A stretch of DNA of 64,000 bases. It comes from Patiria miniata. Lineage: Eukaryota; Echinodermata; Asteroidea; Valvatida; Asterinidae. The translations under genes and the position numbers were made by a program. The stretch covers positions 1,116,001 to 1,180,000 of the forward strand of contig NW_024037068.1 of assembly GCF_015706575.1 (NCBI RefSeq). The letters run 5' to 3'. The stretch's first letter is position 1. Each line of letters opens with the position of its first letter. Below, one piece after another: positions 23,801 through 37,900 of this stretch. Under the pieces are notes generated by a model. That model was not told the origin of the DNA and did not search any database. It saw only the letters and a program-made list of their open reading frames with translations.

Positions 23801-24063
23801 AAGTTTTTCCCGTTTAGGATTTTAAACTTCATTTGAGAAGAAGCGCCCCTCCTTACTCGAACTACACGTTGCTAATTTGTACTGAGAGAAAGCCGGGTGG
23901 ATCACACGTGACGTACTACTAACGTCAACACAACAAAGTCAGAATATTCAATGATCAAGTATCCGCTGCAGTCGGAATCCAAAAAAGGAACGTAAGTTCC
24001 GAATTTTGTCACTTTTATGTGAAGAGATAGTTGACTGTATCAGTCACAGTACAGAGAGAAAGC
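20815..24063. other. Divergent intergenic region between the two genes
   Basis: The 3.26 kb between the two start codons must hold both promoters. Near SPHK (23,905-23,930) there is an E-box CACGTG overlapping TGACGT (half CRE), and near 23,987 a GGAAC-GTAA-GTTCC palindrome. No TATA box could be placed with confidence. A decayed LINE fragment lies at 22055-22390; no other feature is seen. Confidence 0.45.
22055..22390 (-). pseudogene. Decayed 3' end of a non-LTR retrotransposon (LINE)
   Basis: Read on the minus strand the sequence gives LAWFGHIVRMENNSVSKRIL, then after a frame change near 22245 NNDWENRRGRPRERWENDIK. A WFGHIVRM ... RGRPRERW pattern is typical of the tail after the reverse transcriptase domain in LINE-type elements. 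It ends in a short ATTAG repeat (22055-22075), the kind of 3' microsatellite tail these elements leave. Only the terminal ~100 codons survive, so the copy is dead on arrival. Confidence 0.75.
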
Positions 24064-24556
24064 ATGACTAGTACTGAAGAACTGAATTGTTCCCGGGAAG
24101 AGCAGCATTTGCTACGAGACGACTTCACCTTGTTCCCAGGCAAATGCGCAGCGGTGCGGGTAACGCTGTACAACGACCGAGTCGTGGTTGAGAAACGCAG
24201 GGCCAGTGATGGGCAAAATGGCCGCGTCACTCCCAAGGCAGACACGGTGCGCCTGGCCGATGTCATCGGATGTGAGTGCGGTCGGGCTAGGAGCACCTAC
24301 GCATCCAACAATTCCAGGCTTTCCCTCACTAGTCTGACCACCAAGAAACCCCCGAACGACACGGCTGCCGCGTTCCTTTGCCTTCATTCCTACCCGTATA
24401 ACAAGCCGGCCGCCAGTGGCGGTTTCAGAAGAAAACGGGACGTTATTTTCCGAGTGAACAAGTACGATACTCACGAACAAAATTTGGAAATTGCTCAGAA
24501 ATGGAGGTTGGCGATACTTCTCATTTTGAGAAGAGTGACTGTGGAAAATGAAGAAG
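24064..24556 (+). CDS. SPHK: SPHK coding exon 1 (residues 1-164)
   Basis: First in-frame ATG (MTSTEELNCSREE) at 24064, ending GAAGAAG|GTAAGA, phase 1. It encodes the SPHK2-type N-terminal domain (FTLFPGKCAAVRVTLYNDRV, AAAFLCLHSYPYN, EIAQKWRLAILLILRRV), which resembles a membrane-binding PH-like fold. It is GC-rich and compositionally distinct from its surroundings, as expected of coding sequence. Confidence 0.93.
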
Positions 24557-25869
24557 GTAAGACTTCTAAACAAATAAATAAACAAATTTCAAATAAATCT
24601 AATTAACATGATTAATGTCCTCTTAAGTCTTATTAAATCCCTCTTGGTCTGTCCTCAATTTCATCCATTCTCTGATTTTCCCTCATTGCCAGTGTGCCCC
24701 CCCCCCCCCAATTAATCCCTCTTAATCTTGGTCTATCGACTCAATCAAACTCACATTTATTTCCATATATAGCAAATGGATTGCCGAAAATTAGAAGTGA
24801 AAACGTGCTCCTTAACAATGATGGTACTTTATAATGTAGGCCTAGGCCTACTTGATATAGGCCTACACGTTAAAGAGGGCACTGTGCGATCTGCTGGCTT
24901 ACTTGTAAAAGAAAGCTGGTGCTGGCCAAATATCCACTAGTAGTAGTATTTGAATTGGTACAGAACGAAAACTTAATGTTTTACATTGTAATAAATAGTT
25001 TCTTGCCAAGATTTTTTTTTAATATTAAAGAGCCTCAACAGGTATTCCAAGATCGTTGATGGATTCTTTTTTCTTGACCCATGTAAGAGCTGAATATATT
25101 GTGTCCAAAGAAACCGTAATACATACATTTTTTGGGGGAAAAAAAAAGACATAGGCCTAATGAAATATATTATATTAACAATACAATTACAAAATATTTT
25201 GCAAATGTATGAATTTAAAATTTAAAAAAAGGATGCTGGTGGGAAAAAAGGAAGCAGGCGGGGACAAGAAACTGGTTTTAAATATTTTTACTTGGCCTAA
25301 ATTTAATGGATGCATTAAAAAATATGTAATTTCAGTTGTTTAACCCTAACCGCCCTGAATCCTTCAAAATCGTCTTTGCCAATGTGGAGGAATTTGGAGG
25401 ATTGAGGCTACATGGCAAAAGTGCGTTACTGATTTCGTAGGATGCACTTTGTCAAGGTCTTGGGCCGGACCTTGTGTTGTTTATGCTCAGCCATGCATAA
25501 ATATAGGCCTGGATAATGCTTGAAAACATCCGTACTGCTCCAGGATGTCACTGGCCAAGCCTCAATATATTGACAGTCACTGCCGCATGATTTTGCAGGA
25601 TTCAGGCAGTGGTCACCCCTCCACGGACCATATTCAAGAAATAATGGAGGAATTTGCAGGATTGAGGCTATATGCTATTTTTCCATGAGGCCAATTGGAG
25701 GATTTTGCAGGATTGAGGCTACATCCTAGCAAAAAGGCCTAGGGAGTTGGGGTTAATGTCACTCGTTGCTAAGTTTGCACAGAAAGATTTCCATATCTGG
25801 CCATCACTTCCTTTTTTCCTTAAGTGACTACTGACCTATCAGTATCACAGCATCAGCCATCAGAAAGTG

Positions 25870-25906
<37 letters not shown>

Positions 25907-28900
25907 CAGTTCTTATATAGCGCATAATACAATTAAGTCTCTATGCGCTTGTGCAACTGAACAGGTGAGTTTTGGGACAGGTGGGACAGGTTTTGATATG
26001 GTTAGGAAAATCATTCCATAGTTTGGGAGCAGTGAATTGAAAGGCACGTTGATTATGATTTGGTGGTAACTGGATAAGGAGTAAGAAGATCTTTGGAACT
26101 AGAGCGGAGGGTCTTGGTGGTTGATATTTGTTGATTAATTCTTGGAGGTAAATTGGGGCCTAAAAAGTCAAAATAAGTAGGGACAATATTAAAGTATTTA
26201 GTGAGAAAACACTTAAAAAAATAATGTCAGACCAGTCTCATAGTCATAGTGTTTGTGCACAGGGTGACAAGTGATGGCCAGATATGGGAGTCTTTCCATT
26301 TGTACTTCAGTTTGATATCCATAAGTTTACGTAGTTTTAGTATGCCCTGGTACATACCCAGGTACATGTACATTTACTGCACTTTTTCCTGCTTCCAGTA
26401 CCGGTACCTAAAGGAATCCTTGAAGTTCCCTTGCAAAATGTGTGCATAGCCAGGCTATGAAATCAGGCCCAGATGCATTGAGCAATCTCTCGTAATATCA
26501 GTGATTTTATTTACCTAATATGATCAGCTGACTCACAGGACCCCAGGGGCTGTTATCAGGAGACAACCTTGCATCCTGCCTCAATCATGCGTTGAATTGA
26601 GTCCACACTTAAAGTACTTAGCCAGTAAATACGAAAATCATGTCATGTTTTGCTCTAATCTGTCATTCATGGTTGACTTCATGTACCGCTCGCTGGCTCT
26701 AAAGCTTATTGATAATAATAATAGCTAGGGCGAAATCTGTGTCACAGAACTGGAGTGGATTTTTTTTTACATGTTTCCTTTAAAAAGTGTCACCCCTGTA
26801 ACTAAGCTGTAACACAAGTGTGTGTAGGCGGGAATTGGTAAGACTCACCAAACACTATGCAGCTGTCTTCTGACAAACATGGGATTACACTTTTTAAACA
26901 TAATGCACAATTAGGCCTAACACCCCCCCCCCCCCCAAAAAAAGAAAACAGCATGCATTGTAGGCCTACTGTGCTCCAAGCATTGTGTCAGAGTCCCTTC
27001 CCTAACAGTCCTGAATCCTCCAATTTTAATATGATTTTGCACACCCCCTAGGGAGTTAGGGTTTTAATGCCTTTTCACATCACGTAGATCCTCTCAACCC
27101 GGGTGGAACTCGACCCTGGGTAAGCCCAGTGCCGCCCCGGGTTAACTTTTTTGTAGTGTTCAAGCCCGCGTTCAACCCAATATCGTTTCACACTTACTTC
27201 ATACAAATCGAGCTCATTTCACTTGGTTATATTCCTACTGTTTTGAACCTACATGTAGTATGCGAGAGTATTAACTCGGGTTGAAAATCCCAACCCTGGT
27301 CTGGGGCAGGGTTGAGTTTAACCCAGGGCGAAATCAATCTCAGGATTGACGCAGGGTTGAAAACTTCAAGTGTGAAACGCTGCATGTTTTTAACCCTGTG
27401 TCAATCCTGCGTCTACCGGTACCCCGAGATTTGTCTAGTGTTAAAAGGCTTTTATTGGGATTGTCGTGCTCTGTTGCACTGGTTCCTGGCTCCCGCCTCC
27501 ATATTTATAGTGTGTGTACCCCCCCCCCCCCCCCCCCCCCTTCATGCCCTTCTATAATTGGCAAATTTCCAATGAGCATTAGAGTTTGCATATTTCTGAA
27601 GCTATTAAATGGTTGACAAGGTTTCACTGCCCCTCACTGGCTGTACAGCATCTTACAGAAACAGAAACGGCATACTGCTAAATAGCGTATTGGTAGGCCT
27701 ATATTGTACAAGTACAAATAATTTTTTTTGAAAAAGGAGTTGGTCATAATATGGCATTAAAAATGAGTATCAAAACTGCTTAAAGGTTTCATACTCAGCG
27801 CGAAAATGAATGTAAACATGAATTTGTGGTGTCACAACAAGTTTTCATGCTGCAAATTTGCTAAAATTTGCAAAGCTGAAAATGTTTGAACTCTGGGCCA
27901 AGTTTGCAGTGAAAGTTTCATGACATCAAGTTCAATTCGCATTCCCATTTGCCTGAAGTACTGGTACATTGGGCATTAATTAATAAAAAAATATTGTGTG
28001 GATATGGTAACCCGACCTACGGTACCTAGACCTGGATTTTTATTGGCAAAATTGCCAACCTCAAACTTTTTATTGCCACAATTGGTCAAAACTTTCAGAC
28101 GTTTGCATCTTTCAGACGTTTCATCCATTTTTCAGATTTTATTTTAATGGACAATGTCATCCCTGAATTTACAAAACATTAGTCGTAGCGCCGCAGTACT
28201 TGATAAGATTTGGGGTATATATCAGTAGTTAAGTTTTTACTTTTTCAGTGACTACCTGCTATAAATAATGTCAATTGTTGTAAATTCATCATGTCAATCA
28301 CGCCGGTCTTCAGACATAATGGGCAGGCATCAGCCTTCGTGAAATGGCTAAACGTTAAAACGTTTAAACGGTTCTTAAAACATTTGCTATTAAAATGTTT
28401 ACAAATTTAAATTTTAAAGCAGACATATATCACTTGTTGGTGTTTCAAAATTGATTGTCTTTCATGTGGCTCTGGGCCAGTTAGAAAATTGTAGGAATTG
28501 TTCAACCACATGGAGAGGCTTTGTGCATGCTTTAAACTTTGAAATCAAGTGTTTTGTACATGTCCTGTAGAAGTGATTCAGCATTGTGTAAAACGTACAG
28601 AATAAATTCAATGCAAATTATGAGATTTTTCATGAGACCACAATGAAAAAGTTCGGTAGCCAAAAATAGATTTTGTGCTCTCATGAACTCTTGTACATTG
28701 TACATGTACTGCAATAACTACATGTAGTGTACCGTACCCTATTACTTGGCACACAAAAGGAAAAACAGATTGTAGCCTTTTTTCACCTTCCAATAGCCAT
28801 TGTTCAACCACGTGATTTGTGAATTTGTTGAAAACAAATTGATCTCCTTTACAAAAAGTGCACACTATCACCCCACATGATGACCACACACAACCTTTGA

Positions 28901-31900
28901 ACTGTAACCATTTACATTGCTAAGTGCGGATTTCCACTCGTACAGAGACAACAATGGATGGAGCTATGTACCTGTAGTTTGGAACAATTGTTTTCCCAGC
29001 CACCAAAGTGCATGACCAATGTTATTTTGTGATCCAGACACTCCTATTACAATAATATTTTGGCTTATGATTTCTTCTTCTATACATGTGATGTACAATA
29101 CATACACCTGTACTTCATGAACATCAATGCAGGTTGTGGGTGTAAATAATATCCCCTAATACAAGATCAGCCCCTAGCCTTCTCCATAAAGCTAGAACAC
29201 ACACACACTTATCGACTGTCAGAAATCAAGGACATCTATTGTGAAACCACCTCAAACCAATGACTATCTTTAGATCAAGGAATCATTTTTAAAAAGACCT
29301 TAACCCTAAAAGGGCCAGGGCGCCACCCCCCCCCCCCTCAACTTTTTCCGCGAAAGCCTTGAAATGTTTTTTTTTCGCAACCCGAGCTGTTATGACTTTT
29401 TAGCCTTGAGCTTTGCGCATCTTTCGATACCAAAAACATAAAAAATCAGACGAGGGGTTGCCGCGTATCGAAAAAATTTCCGGTGCTACGCGCCATGAAA
29501 ACTGAATTTTCCCATATTTATGTATACGTTGTGTACACAGCTAGCAGAATTGACATTCGTATGAATAATTAATTAGCCATAATTCCAAAACCCATAGTCA
29601 TGAAATTTCTTGGGTATGTTCATGAAGAGTTGCTCTATGCATGTACCGAGTTTCAAAAAATGGCCAAGATCGATGGCCAAGATCGATGGCCAAGATCGTG
29701 GGGGCGGGGGGCGGATCCCCCCCCCCCCCTCCCGGCTAACAGATGGTCAAAATAACCCTGCCCTTTTAGGGTTAAAACAATATTGTTGACAAACTATACA
29801 TGTATGTACTGATTATCATGCATCTAAATGAATAGGCCTACTCAATTTGAATTAGTCATTCCGCGGATTAAACGTGTACCGGTGGTTTATATATACAAAT
29901 GTGATTATTTTCGTTAATTTCTTTTGAACTTAATTGCTTCATATTCACTTGATAATGGCTAGTTTACTACTCTAGTTCAGTGTATTTCTATAGATGCTAA
30001 CTTGTAATCACCAAGTCCCAGGTCTTGCACATTATGTCTGATGATATGAAACTGCAATAAACCAATAAACCAAAGTTCGCCTGGAGAAGGATTGTACATT
30101 TAACACTACTGAATTGTTGGGGGCTAAATAAAACTAAATCATTAACAAATAAAATCTGACTGCGGCCTGGAAAAAAAACTGGAAAAGCTATGGAATTTTA
30201 GTTTCAATTTCCAGGCCTGGAAAAAGTCCGAGAAATTTGTAAAAATGACTGGAAACACCATGGAATAGAGGTGGGAGGCTCTTGCCTATGTCTACAACCT
30301 AGACAAGAGAGCAAACGTTCAAGGGGTGTTTGGAAGGAGGGGAATATGGATCCAGCCATTTCTGGTAAAAATTGAAAAGAAAATTGTCCTGCAGGCCGTA
30401 GTCTTTAATTTCCAATGAGAAAACACATTGCCGCCTTGCTCCTGAGTGCCACCAGGTGGTGCTTTTTCTGTCCGATTGTGTTTTGTTTTCTATGAGCGCG
30501 TATTTGGTGGAGTGGAACCTCCCTTCTTTGACCCTGTCCTACTGCATGCTCTGTAAACTTAAATTTACACATGTTCAGATTGAAAATGTACATGTACGTA
30601 CATGTACATGTACGTGAAACTCACACACTGTGCAATATCAGTGTGGTCCCCGGTGAAATACTGTCTGGATTTCAGTTGATCTAATCATTGATAGTCAAGT
30701 TCCAGGGTTTGCGGTGACTCAAAGTGTGACAAAGTTTGGTCACCTCCGAGTGAAAAGATACTGCAAAGTTTGAGAAGCCATGGAACTTTTAATTCGTTAT
30801 CTGACTTTATTACAGATGGCTTTGTCTATAAAAGGTAATGTTTAAAATAAAAGCCATTCCAAGTTCCAAAGTGCATTGCATTGCCTTAGAGATAGTTGTA
30901 CTGTGTAGCAAAGGAAATTATGAATCTTGCAGATTGGTCTCAGATGGACGTTGATGCCAGAATTCAACTCTTGGAACCTTCCCTCCAACCTTCCACTATA
31001 TGTCTTACTTATTTTCTTGGCCTGAACTAGAATTTAGATAAAATTAATTATTCTATTTAGACGCTATTGATCATTGTTTTGATTAAAGCTATAGTCCATC
31101 ATTTGCAGCCATCCGAAAAGTAACTGGCGTAATTACTGTTGAAAAACAAACTTGGTTGAAAGATAGTAAGGGAACTAAACTTCCTGTGAAATTATTCTTC
31201 CTGGCAAGCTGTCATTTTGAAGTAATCAACGAAAGAAGGCATTTCCAACGGTGATTCTTAAGAAGCACTGTAGGAAAATTTAAATTAGTAGTTCGTTTTG
31301 TTATTCGGCGCAGCGCGCACAAGTATTGGAACGATGCACACGCGCGCGCGGTTGTTATAATTCGTCGGATCAGTGCGCTACGTCGCGTATAGCTGCAATT
31401 CAAAACATGATTCAGTAACTTTTGATTTGAAATTGAGATCTTAGAATGTACAGCTGAAGCTTAGCTGAAACTTCATCAGGTTAGTTGCTCAGTATCCTTC
31501 ATTAGATTTTGAACTCTTTTGTTGCTTCAAACGAACAAAATGCACAAATTACAAATGATGGACTATAGCTTTAATGCAGGTTCAGTTTACATGTAATAGT
31601 GAAAATACTGTAAAGATCACTGTAGGTGAAGAAATGAAATTTACTTTAGGCAAACATATTATCAATTAGTTTTAATCAAGATGTTACGTGAAAAGGGAAC
31701 AATTAATCAATCAAAAACTTGTTTCTTTCCATTCTTGGATTGAAAACCACCATAAATTATTGCTTAAAACAATGACATACATTTGTAGAGTGCTTTTGAA
31801 AACATCCCTCGAGGATTTCCTTCTCATGTTTTTTCCCCTACATCTGGACAATTTTAAACCTTTGTGCAAACATTTTGTAAAAACATGTTCATCATCATCA

Positions 31901-34900
31901 TCTTCCTATACTGTGCAGAAACCTCCTCTGGAGTATACTCGCACATTGTGCAAACAAGCAGATACTATATGCAGACAGAACTCAAGGCATAAAAAGACAT
32001 AGTAAAAACAGCTATTTTGGGACAGGTTGAGATACAACTCAGTCTGGTCTGGAAGATATCCAGGGTTATAGTGACTCAACAACTTACTTGGGCAGTGAGT
32101 TCCATATATGGCTCGCCATATACATGTAGTGTTTCCCCTGGCTAACAAACTGAGCCAGGTGGTAACAATTGGAATTGATGATTGAAACAACATTTACAGT
32201 CTGCAAACTGAAAACAATGCAGGGCTCACAAAAATGCATGATGATTCCAAAAACACATCAAAATTGTGAGTTCTTGATGCCGGTTCATGTACATGTACAT
32301 GGAGGTCAAGGAAAATGTTCACTCTAATTTTTTTTTTCAATTGATATTTCCTTTATTGAAATCTTCACAGCAAGGTGGTGATATTGGCCAAAAAATGAGC
32401 GAGGTGGTCACTGAAAATAGCGAGGTGGGCGGCCTCGTGTGGGCAGGGGAAACACTGGCTCGTCATAGTGTACACAAATGTACACGGAGCCCTATGAATT
32501 GTCCAGTGTTGAACTACAAGCAGTATTCCAAACGAGCAGACTAGCACTGTGTCCATCAACCCATACACGTGGCTCAGCGCGCTTCAGCCATGCTACAAAG
32601 AAGTGCAGCAATTGAAGTTCAAAGTCCTTTATTACTTAATAGGAAGGATTTCCTCATGCACCTCAGTAGCTACATTGTACACCTTTTGAGGCTCTGAGCC
32701 ATGTCATGGGGCATAATTATTATCATAGGAACACTAATGCGCTGCATCATGGGGCTGTGGTTTGTGGGTGATAGGGTAGACCATGGAGGAGTGGGTAGAC
32801 AGTGAGTCATGCATTGTACCCTAGCATGGTGTTCAATTGGTTGTGACTGGTTGTGTTATTGGTACAAGTACAATGTGTGCTAGTTATAGGAGGAGATTTG
32901 TTTTACTTTTTTTGTACCGAGGTACACTTACCGGTAATTGCTGAACTGTGTTTCCTGTCATTTTTGTCCAGTGTAGATTGTGTTTCTTGGAACCTGTTTG
33001 TTAGGCCACTGATTTGTTCCATACGTCTTTTTTCAGTTAAGGAAATTAGGACATTATATTCCATTTAAATCATACAAATGTGCAAGTGAATCTGTTCCCC
33101 ACTTCATCGTGTGTGTTTTTAAAGGGGCACTAGGTCCTGATATCCCCGAAAATTTCACCTTTTGGATTGTTTAATTATATCCTATTTCAAATATCTGGTT
33201 GAAAGGAACCAACCTAATGTCTTACCGGTCACGAGAAAAGACGAAAAAAAACCAGTTGTTAACATTGGACACAGCGGAGTACGAATTCATACGTTTTTCC
33301 TGTCGTTTCAGTCAGTGTACGATATACATGTATGCACATTGTGTGTGTCTAATACATAACGTACATTTGTACGTATACAGCACCGTGCTCGCGAACACAA
33401 TGCTCACGAGTCATAATGTGGTTATTTACACATCTGCAAAAGGCAAACACTTTACAGATGAAATCACAACTACCGTAGCACCCAAACAGCTCGACTGTTT
33501 GGGGTCGCAAAAGTGGACCCCGAAAGTTGTCCTCGCACGCATAATGCAGGAATCACAAAAACGCCCATTTTTTAAAGGATAATTGTGTGGATGATCCTAC
33601 TTATGTTCTTTCCGATCAACATCATTTCGTTCAAAGCATGGTTTGTAGCCTACATGTATGTAATTGGGCTGTTCCAGGACGCAGTGTCCCTTTAAGTCGA
33701 TGTCTGTTTGCTGAAATGGTTTTTTGGTCATTCATTTTGCTAAAGAATTTAAAGTATAGGACCTACTGGAAGAATAAACAATTCCCTAAGCTGTGCCCTA
33801 TCATAATTTGTTGTCAAAAAGCTAAATTGTTTTTCAAAAGTCGAGTTCCATTTGTTCTGTTCCTATTTCTTGTGAGGCAAAAAATCAGTAGGTTGCATGT
33901 TTTGGGTTTTTTTTTTAATATGAAAAAGTCCCATTTCCTTGATTTGGAGTTTAAAAGAAATGACAAAAAGGAGCTATATAGGGGATGACAGCAAATAAAC
34001 ACGTTATCTTTACTTTGGGCTGTCTCCAAAGTCATTACTGCACCTTCCCCATAACAATCATTTTGGCATGGGTTCGCACCTACCGGTACCAGTATTGTCC
34101 TCAAAACACAATAAAAGTGCTTGTACGGTACCGTACATATTTGTTGTTGCACCCTTGGCCTATTTACAAATGTATTGAGAATTGAGTCATTGTGTACAAT
34201 TTGATAATTTACAAAACATGTAACGATTTGTTGGCACTATTGGAAGGGATCTACATTTACCAGTACATGTGTAGTATCTTACACTGTAGTAAGCGTGCTT
34301 GCTTTGTTTAATAAGATTACAGATTTATTATGTAATGCAGCCAAAACATGATAATGTAACAACAAGGAAATGAACACGCCACATCCAATGTTGCCTTTTG
34401 TGTATATACACAATGTCCATTGGTTCGCTTTTTGCAGTACTGTACGTGTACATTTAACATAATGTACATGTGCCATACGTGCAGTATGTACATGTACCTT
34501 CCTCTTTTGGTTTTGTGGGTTTTTCCTGGAGGAAGTAGTAGGGCTTTCCTATTGAATAATTACAAGGGAAGTGACTCGTTGGAAACTTTTTATTATAGGC
34601 TTTGGAGTTTGGTAAGCTCCAGATTGAAAATGAACAGATTCTAATTTCGGAATTGAAATGGTGGTCGACCAGCTCTTTTTTTTTTCTTTTTTTTTGGTAG
34701 AATCGACTCCCTGTAGTAAGGCCAAGTAACCCAAAAAAAAGTTTCTCATCCGGGCGTTTTGAAAAAAGCAAGGAGGTGGCCTTTTTTTTTTTTTTCTTAA
34801 AGGGAATATATATACGTGTATACAACATTTGCAATCATCAAAAAACAAGTACTACCAAATAATCACGAAATACCTTGCTGGACTGTTAGTGAATGACAGT

Positions 34901-37900
34901 CTAAAGCATCCTGTAAAATCATGGCACCTGGTGTGCTGACATTTTAAAGGAAAGCAGTATTTTTACATCAATTTCCAACACTGGTCGGCCGAAGGGGTGG
35001 TTTGGAAGATATTTCCACCAATTTTGTACTGAAATTGAATTTCATTTTAACTGTAAATCAATTGACAAGGATATCAGTAAACTATAAAACAAATAGGGCC
35101 TATTGAGTGGCTTTAAATTGTGAAATGAGTCAGGAGGAATATTATTGCTCGGTAAAATCTGGACTTTTCCATTTCACAAGGCGAAATCTAGTTTTTACCT
35201 TGCGATAATATTCCTCCCATGTCACTTTGAGCCACTCAATATTTGTACACCATTTTCTTGACGTCCATTGCCAATACTTCTGTGTCCAAAGTAACCCTCA
35301 CCCTTTATACCAGATTTTGAACTTGAATACATCTGCAAGTTTGCTGAAAACAAATAAAAAGACAAAATTTATTGTAAATTGTATTGATTAAAAAAAAAAA
35401 AGGAGGCGGGGTGAGAAAAAGGAAGCGGGCAGGGACGGGCAAGTGGTTTATTCAATTTACATGTAGTTCCTCCAAGAAGAATAGATTCTAGCAACTTCAA
35501 AACAATTTTTTTCCAGGAGGGACATGATAATGTTTTGGAGTTTTTCCACTGCTTCTCATGCCTTGTAAATTTGGAGTCTATTTTTTATGAATTTTGTAAC
35601 TCAAGGACGACCAAAAAAAAAAAGAAATTGAAATCGCCCAAGCCTATTGTTCACGTATCTTTTCACATGTGTACAACCTCAATTCAGAATGGTCAAGATG
35701 ACGTACACGTACTGGACAACCTTTCTATTGTGCATTTTTCAAAGCCCTTTTTGCACTTGTCCTTGGCCCACGTGTAGGTGGAGGCCAGAAGAACAAAGGC
35801 ATAGGCGTACCTGATGCGGTGGCCTGTTTGCAAAGGTGCAAAGCAAACAACAAATCTGTAATAGGTTTTTGAACTCATAATTTGTATGCATTTAATTAAA
35901 AAGTTGGGCCAAGACATTGACTTGAACAGGCTTTGAACCTGCAACCCCGGTAATTTCTTCTCAACTTTATACACTGTAATTATTATGTATAAAATTTGTA
36001 TACATCTGAGCTTTGAACAGCCTAGTATAGTGGGAACTAGCATTTGATGGCAATATGGTAAAAGATTGAACATGTTTTATAGGGTCGCTCTCCATGATGT
36101 AGTGTACCTATTGTAATGTCTGCACATCCCATAATGAATCTGATCTAACTTTTAGTGTACACCGTCATATTGCTGAATTTGAAGGTTCTGCTTATCATGG
36201 TCAGTACAACTTGGTACAAATTGAAATCGCCCAAGCCTATTGTTCACGTATCTTTTCACATGTGTACAACCTCAATTCAGAATGGTCAAGATGACGTACA
36301 TGTACTGGACAACCTTTCTATTGTGCATTTTTCAAAGCCCTTTTTGCACTTGTCCTTGGCCCACGTGTAGGTGGAGGCCAGAAGAACAAAGGCATAGGCA
36401 TGTACCTGATGCGCACTGGCCTGTTTGCAAAGGTGCAAAGCAAACAACAAATCTGTAAAAAGGTTTTTGAACTCATAATTTGTATGCATTTAATTAAAAA
36501 GTTGGGCCAAGACATTGACTTGAACAGGCTTTGAACCTGCAACCCGGCAATTTCTTCTCAACTTTGTACACTGTAATTATTATGTATAAAATTTGTTTAC
36601 ACCTGAACATTGAACAGCCTAGTATAGTGGGAACTAGCATTTGATGGCAATATGGTAAAAGATTGAACATGTTTTATAGGGTCGCTCTCCATGATGTAGT
36701 GTACCTATTGTAATGTCTGCACATCCCATAATGAATCTGATCTAACTTTTAGTGTGCACGGTCATATTGCTGAATTTGAAGGTTCTGCTTACCATGGTCA
36801 GTACAACTTGGTAAATGAGATTCTACATTTGGATCTGGGTCATTATGGCATCATATCTTCAGAAAATACAATGTACATTTTATAAATAAGACGTGATATT
36901 TTTAACTCTGATGTACATGTAATGTATACCGGTACCATGAATACCCTTTAAAAAAATCCTTGCGCGTTGTGTTTAATTTCAACTCAAAATGTAAAAAGTA
37001 AGATAAATACATACAGATACGGAATGGAGAACATTCACCAGTGCCTCTTGAATTTCTCATCAGCATCTTTTTTTTATGGATAATATATACACGGTATATA
37101 CATGTATGTTAAATTGTATTGTGATATGTATGCACGATACATGGATGCACATGCCATGCCTGCAGGTGAAGTAAATTTTGTGTACAAGTGAAGATGATTT
37201 AGATATATTTCAACATTATTGATAAATAATGATATTTGATACAGTATTATTTGATACAGTATTATCAAAACTGATGGCTATTCCCATTCACTTGTCCTAT
37301 TGTACACGTACACTTGGTGCGTGGTACACATAATTTACAAAAGCACAGCAAATATCTTGTGATGGTGTGTCTAACCAGTGCTCTTGCAATTTTAGCGTAG
37401 TTGGTGCACAACAACTGACCTGAATCATACAGACAGGTCTACAGTGCACAGCTCAATTCAACCACATCTATATATATAAGAGAGAGTTTAACTCGGCCTC
37501 CGAGACGATGTTTGCTCATGAAAGGATCCGAGACCGCGGGCTCCCGCGGCGCCAAAATCGCTCCACGTCCGTGGAAAAATACGGAGGGTGTCTTCCGCCG
37601 GGTCGGACACTTCGGGTCGTCCTGATTTTCCCGTACGGACCGGCGATCCTTTTCGTCTATTTTTCGTGACAGCATTTTGCACAGGAATTTTCCGTCGTGT
37701 GCGCTTTCACGTTGACTGCCTGGCCGCCCCCTGTGCTGGCTTTTCTGCGAGTCTAGACTGTGCGAGGTCAGCGAGGTCAACGTAGGGGTTTCGTTTACGT
37801 GTTCTACTCAGCCGTACTGCCAAAGCGTTCACCAAATTGTGATATGGGGTGACCTTGGTAAAATATTTTTTCTCCATGGTGCGTGGCCACCGAGTGCCCC

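Noticed and set aside
24031..24063. Upstream extension of SPHK exon 1 starting at a CTG
   Set aside because: The first in-frame ATG is at 24064 and the extension would need a non-ATG start; nothing supports it.
24112..24585. 157-codon open frame antisense to SPHK exon 1
   Set aside because: Shadow of a GC-rich coding exon; the sense frame matches the SPHK2-type N-terminus.
33587..33988. 133-codon open frame in SPHK intron 1
   Set aside because: Spans the right end of the TTAA-flanked element and AT-rich DNA; no domain similarity seen.
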